A stretch of 64,000 nucleotides of DNA from Thermoleophilia bacterium (lineage in GTDB: Bacteria; Actinomycetota; Thermoleophilia; UBA2241): contig JAWKKE010000005.1 in NCBI GenBank assembly GCA_041393415.1, positions 62,001 to 126,000 of the forward strand, written 5' to 3'. Below the pieces are notes generated by a model. It made no database searches, was not told where the DNA came from, and saw only the letters and a program-made list of their open reading frames with translations. Made by a program: the position numbers and the translations under genes. This document shows, one piece after another, positions 18,416 to 27,122 of the stretch (its first letter is position 1; the number at the start of each line of letters is the position of its first letter).

Positions 18416-18856
18416 CTAGATGTAGTACATCGGCGCGCGATCGCGAAGAGCTTCCTCGCGCGCCAGCAGATCGGCCACCGTGGCGCCTCCGAGCACCTCT
18501 TGCAGCGCCAGTTCCGCCTCAATCCATATGGCCGAAGCGCCACAATCACAGACGCGCATGCATCGCCCTTGCGTACACTCGACCGGAGAAAGCGGCCCGT
18601 CAAGCACCGTCACGACCTCGAGCACGGTGATCTCGTCCGCGGGGCGCGCCAGGGTATACCCACCGGCCGCGCCGCGCCGACTGCGCACTAATCCCGCGCG
18701 GCGCAGTCCGGCGAACACCTGTTCCAGGAACTGCAGCGGCATGCCCCCGGCGTCGGCGATGTCGGCGAGGCGCACCGGGGCATCCTGGACCGTCTCTTGG
18801 CGACGCGCGAGATCGATGAGTGCGCGCACGGCGTAGCGACTCTTCATCGAGATATT
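18416..18856 (-). CDS. Rrf2-family transcriptional regulator (CymR/IscR-like)
   Basis: Dimeric winged-helix regulator; the family senses Fe-S clusters, nitric oxide or cysteine status. It has 146 residues. The GTG at 18856 gives the usual Rrf2 N-terminus (xNISMKSRYAVRALIDLA) and has a GGGGGT ribosome site; an ATG at 18847 is the alternative. The recognition wing region is IADAGGMPLQFLEQVFAGLRRAGLVRSRRGAAGGY. It carries CTQGRCMRVCDC at about 96-107, a Cys cluster like that of IscR-type proteins, so Fe-S binding is possible. It is followed by cysK, which argues for control of cysteine genes. Confidence 0.9.
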   Translation of the reverse strand, partial: NISMKSRYAVRALIDLARRQETVQDAPVRLADIADAGGMPLQFLEQVFAGLRRAGLVRSRRGAAGGYTLARPADEITVLEVVTVLDGPLSPVECTQGRCMRVCDCGASAIWIEAELALQEVLGGATVADLLAREEALRDRAPMYYI

Positions 18857-18892
18857 CACGATGCGACCCCCAGACCAGGTCCGGATCTCTAC

Positions 18893-18908
18893 AAAGTTGG
18901 TCAACTTT
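18893..18908. promoter_or_regulatory. Palindromic operator between the Rrf2 gene and the racemase-like gene
   Basis: A perfect inverted repeat of 7-bp arms (AAAGTTG, two bases GT, CAACTTT) lies 37 bp upstream of the Rrf2 GTG start. On the minus strand a TATCAT sequence at about 18914-18919 could be a -10 element just upstream, so a bound dimer would block early transcription. Autoregulation by the Rrf2 protein is inferred from position; it could also affect the divergent gene at 19022. Confidence 0.6.
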
Positions 18909-19021
18909 TGGAAATGATAGCACAGCGCAACGCCGCGCCCAGGGAACTCAGCCCGATTCACAAACCGGTAGAATTGGCTGGGAGCAGGTCACGCTGCTCG
19001 AGTTTGAAGATGGAGTGCGGG

Positions 19022-20122
19022 ATGGCACGGTATCCTCGACTGACGATCGATCTCGATGTGATCGCCGAATTCACCCGGCGCCTCGCCGGTCGCCTGCTCA
19101 ACGACGGCTTCGCGCTCGTGGGTGTCACGAAAGCCGTCGACGGCGATCCAGAAGTCGGGCGCGAGATGCTCGAGGCCGGCTGCGCCGGTCTCGCCGACTC
19201 GCGCCTCACCTCTCTCGTCCGCTTGGCGGAACACGCACTGGCGCCACTCACCCTGATTCGCCCGCCGCAACTCGACGAAGTCCCGGACGTCTGCGCGGTC
19301 GCCGACCGCGTGCTTCTGTCCGACCTGCGCATCGCGCACGCGCTCAGCGAGCACGCCGTCGGTGCCCCCCTCGACGTGCTGCTCACCGTCGACCTCGGGG
19401 ATCGCCGCGAAGGCGTGCTTCCGGCGGCAGTCCCCGCCGTCGCCGCACAACTCTCGCGACTTCCGGGTGTCCGGCTCGCCGGCATCAGCGCCAACTTCGC
19501 CTGCCTCTCCGGACACATGCCCTCGCAGCCGCTCTTTCTCGAGGCGGAGCGCATCCTGACGAGCATCGTCGACTTCTGCGACGACGACCCTCTCCTCTCA
19601 CTCGGCGGCACCTGCGTCCTGCAATACGTCGAGGGGTATCACCCACGTTACGCGACAGAGATTCGCTGCGGCGGCGGAGCGCTGTTCGGCTACGACTTCG
19701 TGAGCGCAGCGCCAATCGACGGTATCGTGCGCACCGATCCCGTCCTTACCACCACGGTGCTCGAGTGCTACCGAAAACCGCCGGCGCCCATCGACCGCAC
19801 CGGATACGACGCCTTCGGTCACGTTCCAGACGTGGATCTGCCAACCCACGACGCGTACTACACCCTGCTCGACCTCGGCCGCCGCGACTGCGAACCTCGC
19901 GGACTACGGCCGTTGCTGCCAAACAGCTATGTAGCCGGAGCCACCAGCGACATCACTGTTCTCATCACCGAGACACCGCTGTGTCCGGGCGACACCGTCT
20001 CGTTCGCCCTCGACTACGATGCGTTGGTGCGCGCCGCGGCCTCGCCCTTCGTGAGCTGCGAGTTCGTCCACGGCACGGATGATCCACATGCAGATCTTCC
20101 GTCCCCGACAAACTCCAATTGA
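19022..20122 (+). CDS. Alanine/ornithine racemase-family PLP protein
   Basis: 366-residue fold-type III PLP protein. The N-terminal barrel holds the presumed PLP lysine in VGVTKAVDGDPEVGREMLEAG and the LADSRLTSLVRLAE segment, a pattern like ornithine racemase (Orr) and YhfX rather than Alr. GGGALFGYDF and TITVL-type strands follow. The ATG at 19022 has GGAG six bases upstream; an in-frame ATG lies at 19010. Its stop overlaps the start of the first MttB-like gene, so the two are translationally coupled. The likely role is racemising an amino acid or a related amine; the substrate cannot be read from sequence. Confidence 0.75.
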   Translation: MARYPRLTIDLDVIAEFTRRLAGRLLNDGFALVGVTKAVDGDPEVGREMLEAGCAGLADSRLTSLVRLAEHALAPLTLIRPPQLDEVPDVCAVADRVLLSDLRIAHALSEHAVGAPLDVLLTVDLGDRREGVLPAAVPAVAAQLSRLPGVRLAGISANFACLSGHMPSQPLFLEAERILTSIVDFCDDDPLLSLGGTCVLQYVEGYHPRYATEIRCGGGALFGYDFVSAAPIDGIVRTDPVLTTTVLECYRKPPAPIDRTGYDAFGHVPDVDLPTHDAYYTLLDLGRRDCEPRGLRPLLPNSYVAGATSDITVLITETPLCPGDTVSFALDYDALVRAAASPFVSCEFVHGTDDPHADLPSPTNSN

Positions 20123-21591
20123 CCAATCACGCCGATAGACGCTTCGTCGGCCGTCGGCGCACCCTGCATATCTACGAACCCACCGACGTGGAGCGCCTGC
20201 ACGCCGCGACCCTCGAGGTGCTCACCGAGACCGGGGTCGCGTTCCACTCACCGCACGCCCTCGACGTGCTCGAGGAGCACGGCGCCACGGTCAACCGCAC
20301 GACAAGCGTGGCCCGCCTGCCGGAGACGACCGTCGCCGCGGCACTCGATTCGCTTCCGCGAACGATCACCCTCGCGGGACGCGACCCGCAGTTCGATCTA
20401 CCGCTGGACGGCGAACACGCGTACCTGGCGGCCGACGGCTGCGCGCCGTTCGTCCGCGACTCCAACGGCCAGGTGCGTCCGAGCAACAAGGCCGATGTCT
20501 CGGCCGCGGCACGAGTCGTCGACGCGCTCGACAACCTGTCGGCCACTTCGGCGATCGTCTCGGCCCTAGACACGGCCACGCAGACACGTGTCTTGCACGA
20601 GTTCGACGCCTGCGTCCGATCCTCAGCGAAACACACCATCGTCGTCAGCATGAAGGACGTCGCCGAGGCGAAACCGCTCCTGCGGATGGCGGAGGCGCTC
20701 GTCGGCGGCCGCGACGAGCTCAAACGTCGACCCATCTTCTCCGTCATCCTCGGGACCGTCGCACCCCTGAGCCAAGAGCGCTTCGGCATGGATCTGGCCT
20801 TCACACTGGCGGCAGCGGGCATCCCCATCTTCATCTATCCGATGCCCATCCTCGGCGCCACGGCGCCCGCCACCCCCGCCGGCGCACAGGTTGTCGCCAA
20901 CGCCGAGATGCTGGCCGCCGTCACCGCCATCCAGCTCGCTCACCCCGGCGCGCCGCTCATCTACGCCGGGGGGCCGGCCGCTCTCGACATGCAATCTGGC
21001 CGCTACGCCGCCAACCTTCCGGAGGTCATACTCGTACGCGCCGCACAAGCCCACATGGCGCGCTTCTACGGATTGCCGGCCGGTCTCGGCTGGGGCGGCA
21101 CGAAGGCCCAGGAGCCCGGCGCACAGGCCGGCTACGAGAACGCTGCCGGGCTGCTGCTGGAGTTTCTGGCCGGCGGAGAGCTGCTCTTCGGCGCCGGCCT
21201 CCTCGACAGCGTGCAGCAGCTCTCGCTGGAGGAACTCGTGCTCGCCGACGAGATGTTCGCCATGGTCACCCGTCTTCTGCGCGGCATCACCGTGACAAAA
21301 GAGACGTTGGCCGGCGATGTGATCGCCCGCGTGGGACACAGCGGCGAGTACCTGTTCGATCCCCATACTCGTGTGCACGCGCGCGAGCTCTGGCGAGCGC
21401 GGTTGGAGACCGGCGGCTCCTACGAGCAGTGGCAGGCTGCCGGCTCGCACGAGCAGGCGAGCCTCGCCGCCCAACGCGTGCGGGAGATCCTCGCGGCGCC
21501 CGCACCGGCCTTCCCGGACGACCTAGACGAAGAACTCACGGTCATCATCGGTGCCGCGCACGATGGCGCCTTCTTGGAGAAGGATCGATGA
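20119..21591 (+). CDS. Trimethylamine methyltransferase (MttB) superfamily protein, non-pyrrolysine, copy 1
   Basis: 490-residue TIM-barrel methyltransferase of the MttB/COG5598 superfamily. Members move a methyl group from a quaternary amine to a corrinoid protein. The start LHAATLEVLTETGVAFHS and the YPMPILGATAPATPAGA segment are typical. No in-frame UAG is present and the region near 315-330 reads GWGGTKAQEPGAQAGYENA, as in the pyrrolysine-free branch that includes glycine-betaine and proline-betaine enzymes. The TTG start overlaps the preceding stop by four bases, and its own stop overlaps the next gene by ATGA. No corrinoid protein is encoded nearby. Confidence 0.85.
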   Translation: MTNHADRRFVGRRRTLHIYEPTDVERLHAATLEVLTETGVAFHSPHALDVLEEHGATVNRTTSVARLPETTVAAALDSLPRTITLAGRDPQFDLPLDGEHAYLAADGCAPFVRDSNGQVRPSNKADVSAAARVVDALDNLSATSAIVSALDTATQTRVLHEFDACVRSSAKHTIVVSMKDVAEAKPLLRMAEALVGGRDELKRRPIFSVILGTVAPLSQERFGMDLAFTLAAAGIPIFIYPMPILGATAPATPAGAQVVANAEMLAAVTAIQLAHPGAPLIYAGGPAALDMQSGRYAANLPEVILVRAAQAHMARFYGLPAGLGWGGTKAQEPGAQAGYENAAGLLLEFLAGGELLFGAGLLDSVQQLSLEELVLADEMFAMVTRLLRGITVTKETLAGDVIARVGHSGEYLFDPHTRVHARELWRARLETGGSYEQWQAAGSHEQASLAAQRVREILAAPAPAFPDDLDEELTVIIGAAHDGAFLEKDR

Positions 21592-23048
21592 GCCACGCCG
21601 ACACGTGCGCCGTCGGCCGACGCCTACACCTCGAGCTTCTCTCGCGCGAGGAGCTGGGGCAGATCCACGAGACGACGCTCGACGTGCTCGAGAACGTCGG
21701 CGTGTGCTACCACTCAGCCCAAGCTCTTGACGTGCTCGAAGCTCACGGCGCCGACGTGAACCGCACGACGACCGTCGCCAAGATCCCGGGCGAGCTGGCC
21801 GAGCGCGCCTTGACCACGCTCCCCAACCAGTTCGTCCTCGGCTCCCGCAATCCGGAGTTCGACCTGCCCCTCGACGGCGAGCACGTCTATCTGAGCACAG
21901 ACGGCTGCGGTGTACTCGTGCGTGAGGCAGATGGCTCCGTGCGACCTTCGTGCAAAGCCGACGTGCGCCTGACCGCCCACCTCGCCCAGCAACTCGAGCA
22001 CGTCTCGACAACCTCCGCGATCGTCGCGGCACTGGACTGTCCGCCCGCCACACGGGCGCTGCACGAGCTCGACGCCTGCCTGCGCGGCAGCGAGAAGCAC
22101 AGTATCGTCGTCAGCGTCAAAGACACCCGCGAAGCGCTCGGCTTGCTGCGCATGGCCGAGGCCGTCGCCGGCGGGCGCGAAGAACTGCGCCGACGCCCCC
22201 TCTTCACGGCCATCATCTGCACCGTGAGCCCCCTGCATCAAGAGCGCTACGGCATGGACCTCGCGCTCACACTCGCCGCCGCGGGCATCCCGGTGAGCTT
22301 CTACCCTATGCCGATAGTGGGCGCGACGGCGCCGGCAACGCTGGCCGGAGCAGCCGTGGTCGCCAACGCCGAGATGCTGAGCGCGACCATCGTCACGCAG
22401 CTCGCTCATCCGGGCGCCAAGATCATCCACGGCGGCGGACCCACGACCATGAACATGAGCACCGGCGCCTACGGCAGCAACGCGCCCGAGGCCCTGCTGC
22501 TGCGCGCCGCCATCGGGCAGATAGCCGACTACTACGGCATGCCGTCGTGGTTCGGAAGCGGCGCCACTCTCGCCAAGACGCCTGGCAGTCAAAGTGCCGG
22601 CGAGAACACGCTGGCCATGTTGATGGCGTACCTCAACGGTGCCGACGTCACCTTCGGCACGGGGCTCCTCGACGGATCGCGCATGCTCTGCCTCGAGAAC
22701 ATCGCGATCGACGACGAGGTCATGAGCGTGGTCAAGCGTCTGCTGCGCGGCGTCACAGTCAACGCTGAGACGCTCGCCGTGGAGCTGATCAAGGAGATGG
22801 CTTGCAGCGGCTCCTACCTCACCGCCAACCATACGCGCCGGCACGCGCACGAGCTGTGGCGGGCAGCGCTCGGCGAGGATCACCCGCACCAGATAGGGCA
22901 CGACGGAGGCGCGCCGTCGACGGTCGCGCGCGCCCGTGAGCGTGTTGATCTGCTGTGCGCAGCCGCGCCGGTCGACTTCCCCCACGATCTCGCCGCGGAA
23001 CTGGACGCCATCATCGCCGCCACGGAAGCCGAAGCGGCGAAGCGGTAA
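21588..23048 (+). CDS. Trimethylamine methyltransferase (MttB) superfamily protein, non-pyrrolysine, copy 2
   Basis: 486-residue paralogue of the upstream gene, aligned end to end by eye: IHETTLDVLENVGVCYHS, FDLPLDGEHVYLSTDGCG, YPMPIVGATAPATLAGA. The segment equivalent to the pyrrolysine loop reads GSGATLAKTPGSQSAGENT. The ATG at 21588 overlaps the stop of copy 1. Differences between the copies cluster in the barrel loops, which suggests either two substrates or a hetero-oligomer. This interpretation is inference. The gene is followed by a separate secreted-protein gene after 40 bp. Confidence 0.85.
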   Translation: MSHADTCAVGRRLHLELLSREELGQIHETTLDVLENVGVCYHSAQALDVLEAHGADVNRTTTVAKIPGELAERALTTLPNQFVLGSRNPEFDLPLDGEHVYLSTDGCGVLVREADGSVRPSCKADVRLTAHLAQQLEHVSTTSAIVAALDCPPATRALHELDACLRGSEKHSIVVSVKDTREALGLLRMAEAVAGGREELRRRPLFTAIICTVSPLHQERYGMDLALTLAAAGIPVSFYPMPIVGATAPATLAGAAVVANAEMLSATIVTQLAHPGAKIIHGGGPTTMNMSTGAYGSNAPEALLLRAAIGQIADYYGMPSWFGSGATLAKTPGSQSAGENTLAMLMAYLNGADVTFGTGLLDGSRMLCLENIAIDDEVMSVVKRLLRGVTVNAETLAVELIKEMACSGSYLTANHTRRHAHELWRAALGEDHPHQIGHDGGAPSTVARARERVDLLCAAAPVDFPHDLAAELDAIIAATEAEAAKR

Positions 23049-23088
23049 ACTCAGGAGCACGGGAGCCAACTCGGCAGAAGGGGGAGCC

Positions 23089-24711
23089 ATGCCGTGCCAT
23101 CCGACTCATCGCGCAGGAACTGGCCTTGCCGTCCTCGCGCTCGTATGCAGTCTCTGTATCCTGTTCCCGACCGCCGCCGTGGCAGCCGATGGGGTGGCGC
23201 TCTTGCCCCCGGCCGCCTGGAGCGCGACCAGCGCCGAGAATCCGGTGCTGAACGGTCCCATGCTCGCCTTCGAGACGTACGCGCTCGCCGGCGCCCCCGT
23301 CAGAAAGAGTGCGACCGCTAAGGTTCACCTCTGGAACATGCAGACGGGCGCGCAGCGCCGGATCGGGCTGGACGCACCAGCCCCCGCCGGCGCCGATCAG
23401 CGCCATCCCACCATCGTCGACCAGGCTGGTGACGTCTACGTCGTCTGGCAGCAGCGCGACGCCGTCGCCGCCAACGCCAACCTGTGGCTATGGCGCGGCG
23501 ACGAGTCCGGCGCAGTGGCGGCGGGCTACCCGCGGGTCCTCGTCTCGGGTCCCGCGGGCTCGCAGCAGACATCGCCGCACCTCGGCCTCACCACGGTCGG
23601 CAAACAGAAGCACCTCGTCGTTGCGTGGGAAGACGATCGCAACACAGGCGGCGCCAGCGCCCAGATCTACGTGCTCGACCTCTCCGCCGACGGCGATGGT
23701 GACGGTGTGCCCAACTACCTCGAGGCCACCTTCAATCCGGCCGTCGCCGGCATGTGCGCCGATCCCACCGGCAACCTCCTCCAAGGTCAACACTCACCGA
23801 CCGTCGGCGCCAAAGGCGTCTTCTGGCTCGACGATCGTCGTGCCGCCGGTTCAGGCGAGTCAGACGTGTACCGTGCCAGTCTGGCCGGCGGCTCTCCAGT
23901 CGCCAGCGTCTACTGGAAGAACACCGTGTACGGGCCGGTATCGGCGCCGTGCGCGACCGACGACGGCGCCGCCTGGCTCGGCCCCGGCATCGCCGGCGCC
24001 GCGTATGAGCCCTGGCTGAAGAAGGTCGACGGCAGCGCCGGCATCCTCACGTTCTTCGGCAACCCCGGCGTCTTCGCCGTCGCCGGACAGCGCTTCGCCT
24101 TCACCGGCGGTCACAAGGGAGCCACCGACACCGATCCGGACCTGTTCTTCTACGACCGCGGGAGCGGCCAGAACGTCGGCGTCTGCACGGTCGGCGGACC
24201 AACCTGGAACCGGCTCAAGATCCAAACGACGCCGGCGATCGCGGCCGCCAGCGGTGGCAGCCGCATCGTCTGGGCCGATTCGCGCCAGAGCACGAACACA
24301 GCCGCCACCGGCTACGACGCGCTCGCGTACACACTCTACGTCGCGCACACCCCGACGGTCACACTCCGTGCCCGCAAGACCACGATCAAGCTCGGACAGA
24401 CAGTAGCGCTCACGAGTACCGTCGCGCCGGCGTTTGCCGGCGCTAAAGTGCGCTTCGAGCGCGGCAAGCGCATGACGTTCACGCACGACTGGGTCTTGAA
24501 CGGCACGTGGGCCTACTACCAGAAGTGGACGGCCTTGGCCACGAAGCGACTCACCCGCACCTCGCAGGCGGATTGGCAATGGCGCCCGACCGCTCGCGGC
24601 ACCTACTGGGTCCGTGCCTGGTTCACGGGCGGCAGCAAGTACAAGGACGGTGGCCTCAAAGTGCCGCACATCGCCAATGCAAGCAAGGTCATCAAGATCG
24701 TCGTCAAGTAG
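23089..24711 (+). CDS. Secreted beta-propeller-like protein with C-terminal Ig-like domain
   Basis: 540-residue exported protein of unknown function. A signal peptide (LAVLALVCSLCILFPTAAVAA) ends near residue 33. The body has repeated blades with Trp-Asp motifs such as VVWQQRDAVAANANLWLW, VAWEDDRNTGGASAQIYVLD, FWLDDRRAAGSGESDVYRA and IVWADSRQSTNT, as in TolB/WD40-like propellers. Residues about 420-540 look like an Ig-type module (TVTLRARKTTIKLGQTVALTS) found in actinobacterial surface proteins. AAGGGGGAG precedes the ATG. It is probably its own transcription unit or the tail of the MttB operon. Confidence 0.75.
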   Translation: MPCHPTHRAGTGLAVLALVCSLCILFPTAAVAADGVALLPPAAWSATSAENPVLNGPMLAFETYALAGAPVRKSATAKVHLWNMQTGAQRRIGLDAPAPAGADQRHPTIVDQAGDVYVVWQQRDAVAANANLWLWRGDESGAVAAGYPRVLVSGPAGSQQTSPHLGLTTVGKQKHLVVAWEDDRNTGGASAQIYVLDLSADGDGDGVPNYLEATFNPAVAGMCADPTGNLLQGQHSPTVGAKGVFWLDDRRAAGSGESDVYRASLAGGSPVASVYWKNTVYGPVSAPCATDDGAAWLGPGIAGAAYEPWLKKVDGSAGILTFFGNPGVFAVAGQRFAFTGGHKGATDTDPDLFFYDRGSGQNVGVCTVGGPTWNRLKIQTTPAIAAASGGSRIVWADSRQSTNTAATGYDALAYTLYVAHTPTVTLRARKTTIKLGQTVALTSTVAPAFAGAKVRFERGKRMTFTHDWVLNGTWAYYQKWTALATKRLTRTSQADWQWRPTARGTYWVRAWFTGGSKYKDGGLKVPHIANASKVIKIVVK

Positions 24712-24720
24712 GCCGGAGCC

Positions 24721-26790
24721 ATGACGCCCGACAGAGTCCGCGAAGCCGGGTTCGCCAAAGACGCCGACAAGCTCATCCGGAGACTGTCGCTCGTCGCCCT
24801 GCTGCTCGCGCGCGGTGGCCAGCCCGTGAGCGCGGATCAGATCCGCGAGTGCGTCGAAGGGTATCCACTGATGACCGACGACGCTTTCAAGCGCCGCTTC
24901 TATGAGGACCGCGCCGAGCTGGCACGACTGGGCATCGCCATCAGCACCGAGCCTGCCGTGGAAGGCGACGGCGATCTCTATCGCCTCCCGGCCGACGCCT
25001 ACTACCTGCCGCCAATCGAGCTCGACGCCGAGGAACTGGCGGCACTGGCCGCCTGCCTGCACGTGCTCGAAGACCACTTCTCGTACTCACAACCCCTGCG
25101 ACTGGCATTGCTGAGCCTCGCACAGGGGAGACCGGAAGTACTCACCGAGGCGGCCGCGCCGGCGCTCACGGTCCTGCCGGAGGCAGGACACGCCGCCGGC
25201 GCGGCCGCCCTCGCCCAACTCCAGAATGCGATCGCCGATCGCAAGACGGTGCGCTTCAACTACTACACGGTGAGTCGCGACGAGATGCTCGCGCGAACCG
25301 TCGACCCATACGGCCTCCAGCTCGTCGCCGGCGAGTGGTACCTCATCGGCCGCTGCCACCTCCGCGAGAGCTTGCGCACGTTCCGGCTCTCGCGCATCCG
25401 CTCGCGCGTCACGCACGCCACGCGAGCGCCGCACGACTTCGAGATCCCGGCCGACTTCGATCTGCGCACCTTTCGCGATCGGCCTCCGTGGCAACTCGCA
25501 ACGTCGCGCGGGCGCGCCACGATCCGCATCTCGGCAGCGTTGGCGTGGTGGGTCCAGGCACACTGGTCACACTGCGGAACGATCACGGCCGACGACGACG
25601 GCATCATCTACGTCACCGACTACGCTGAGGCGCGGCCGCTCCTCAGCTGGGTGCTGGGAATGGGCGAGGCTGCACATCTCGACGAACCGCAGGAACTCCG
25701 CGATTCTCTCGTCGGGCAACTCGAACTGCTGCTCAGAGCGCTCGACGAGCCGCCCAAGCCGGCTGCCGGCGCCGGCTCGCCACCCACAGCCACGGCAGCG
25801 CGTGAGAACCCCTTGACGCGCAGCATCACCGTCGATCGCTTCACGCGTCTCACCACTCTCGCAACGTACCTCTTGCGCCGTTGTCCTGGCGACGACGAGA
25901 CCATTCTGCATGTGCCCACGGTCTGCGCCGACCTGAGCACGACCGCCGACGACCTGCGCGCCGACATCCGCCTCCTCAACCTCGTCAACTTCGGCGCCGA
26001 CGGCGCCCTCCTCTACGCCGAAATCGAAGCTCACGACGAGTTGCACGTGAGCCGCGACCTGGCCGGTGCGGCGTTCGCTCGACCGCCCAGACTCTCGCCC
26101 CTGCAAGCCGACACGCTGCTGCTCGCCGGCGAACTGCTCGACGGCCAAACGCCGGACGGCGGCGCAGCCCTTACCCGTGCCCTCACCAAGATCCGCACCG
26201 TCCGCGGCGCCGCGCCGTCGACCCTCGCCAGCAGCGACCTCCTGCCGCCGGACGAACGCCTCCTGAATACCATCAGCGCCGCCATCAGACAGCGACAGCC
26301 GCTGCGCATCGAGTACTGGGCGGAAGGCACCGCACGGCAGAGCGAGCGAGTCGTCGAACCCTATCTCCTGCTCCGCAATCGCGGCGAGTGGTACTACGTC
26401 TGCTGGTGCCGGCGAGCACAGGACACGCGCGTCTTTCGCGTGGCGACGACCAAAGCCGCAACCGCTCTCGACGAAGTGTTCGCGCCACGACCAGAGGTGG
26501 AACTCGAGCTCTACCGCCGCGACGGCATACCTACGAGCCAGAGCTACGCACCACAGTCCGCCCTCCTTTGGTACAGCGCCACGATCAGGCCTTGGATCGC
26601 CGAGCGCCAGCCGGTGCAAGAACTCGACGACGGATCGTGCCTGGCCACGCAACCGTTCGTGGATCAGGACTGGTTGACACACTACCTGCTGCGCTTCGGC
26701 GGCCACGCCGTGCCGCAGGAGCCAAGAGAGGCGCGCGATGCTCTGCGCCGCGCGCTCGCCGGTCTCCTGCGCTCCTACCAGACACCGTGA
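24721..26790 (+). CDS. Double WYL-domain transcriptional regulator (PafBC-like fusion)
   Basis: 689-residue protein with two tandem helix-turn-helix plus WYL modules, like actinobacterial PafB and PafC joined in one chain. The first HTH is at about 15-60 and the first WYL at about 165-240 (IADRKTVRFNYYTVSRDE, YGLQLVAGEWYLIGRC). The second HTH-like region starts near 365 and the second WYL near 520-590 (IRQRQPLRIEYWAEGT, YLLLRNRGEWYYVCWC). PafBC responds to DNA damage in mycobacteria; WYL domains bind nucleic acid ligands. No Pup-proteasome gene is in the window. Its stop overlaps the next start. Confidence 0.88.
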   Translation: MTPDRVREAGFAKDADKLIRRLSLVALLLARGGQPVSADQIRECVEGYPLMTDDAFKRRFYEDRAELARLGIAISTEPAVEGDGDLYRLPADAYYLPPIELDAEELAALAACLHVLEDHFSYSQPLRLALLSLAQGRPEVLTEAAAPALTVLPEAGHAAGAAALAQLQNAIADRKTVRFNYYTVSRDEMLARTVDPYGLQLVAGEWYLIGRCHLRESLRTFRLSRIRSRVTHATRAPHDFEIPADFDLRTFRDRPPWQLATSRGRATIRISAALAWWVQAHWSHCGTITADDDGIIYVTDYAEARPLLSWVLGMGEAAHLDEPQELRDSLVGQLELLLRALDEPPKPAAGAGSPPTATAARENPLTRSITVDRFTRLTTLATYLLRRCPGDDETILHVPTVCADLSTTADDLRADIRLLNLVNFGADGALLYAEIEAHDELHVSRDLAGAAFARPPRLSPLQADTLLLAGELLDGQTPDGGAALTRALTKIRTVRGAAPSTLASSDLLPPDERLLNTISAAIRQRQPLRIEYWAEGTARQSERVVEPYLLLRNRGEWYYVCWCRRAQDTRVFRVATTKAATALDEVFAPRPEVELELYRRDGIPTSQSYAPQSALLWYSATIRPWIAERQPVQELDDGSCLATQPFVDQDWLTHYLLRFGGHAVPQEPREARDALRRALAGLLRSYQTP

Positions 26791-27122
26791 TCGGAGACAG
26801 CAGCAACGAGATCCTCCTGTACTGGGCCTGGGCATTCTTCGCCCTCGGCCCGCAACTCCTGGTCTGCATGGGTCTCGGCTACCTGGCGGCACGCCGGTCC
26901 TCAGGCAGCCTGCTCAACTGGCTTACGATCGGCTTCCTGGCCTCAGTGCTGCCCGGTGTCGGCGTGATCATCATGGTGGTTCTCGCCTATCGGGCTCGCC
27001 CCGCTCCGCCGCATTCTCAAGACGTCACGGAGACGGCGACCGACGAAGAGGAAGCGCCGCAGTCGACGCCACCCATCGCGGTCACCGTGCCCGATCCACC
27101 GCAATCCCCAGACCAGGCGTGA
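26787..27122 (+). CDS. Small two-helix membrane protein, hypothetical
   Basis: 111-residue protein starting with GTG that overlaps the WYL gene stop (GTGA). Two hydrophobic helices occupy about 9-33 and 42-65 (LLNWLTIGFLASVLPGVGVIIMVVLAY), followed by a Pro/Glu/Thr-rich cytoplasmic or extracellular tail. I do not recognise a family. Its stop in turn overlaps the larA-like start, so the three genes form a tightly coupled unit. A PLD-nuclease-like N-terminal helix pair is possible but unsupported. Confidence 0.65.
   Translation: MIGDSSNEILLYWAWAFFALGPQLLVCMGLGYLAARRSSGSLLNWLTIGFLASVLPGVGVIIMVVLAYRARPAPPHSQDVTETATDEEEAPQSTPPIAVTVPDPPQSPDQA

Noticed and set aside
20119..23048. Pyrrolysine-containing MttB
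   Set aside because: Both genes run full length without an internal in-frame TAG, so they belong to the pyrrolysine-free group.
21714..23090. Minus-strand open frame of 458 codons over the second MttB gene
   Set aside because: No family features; the plus-strand frame has full MttB similarity.
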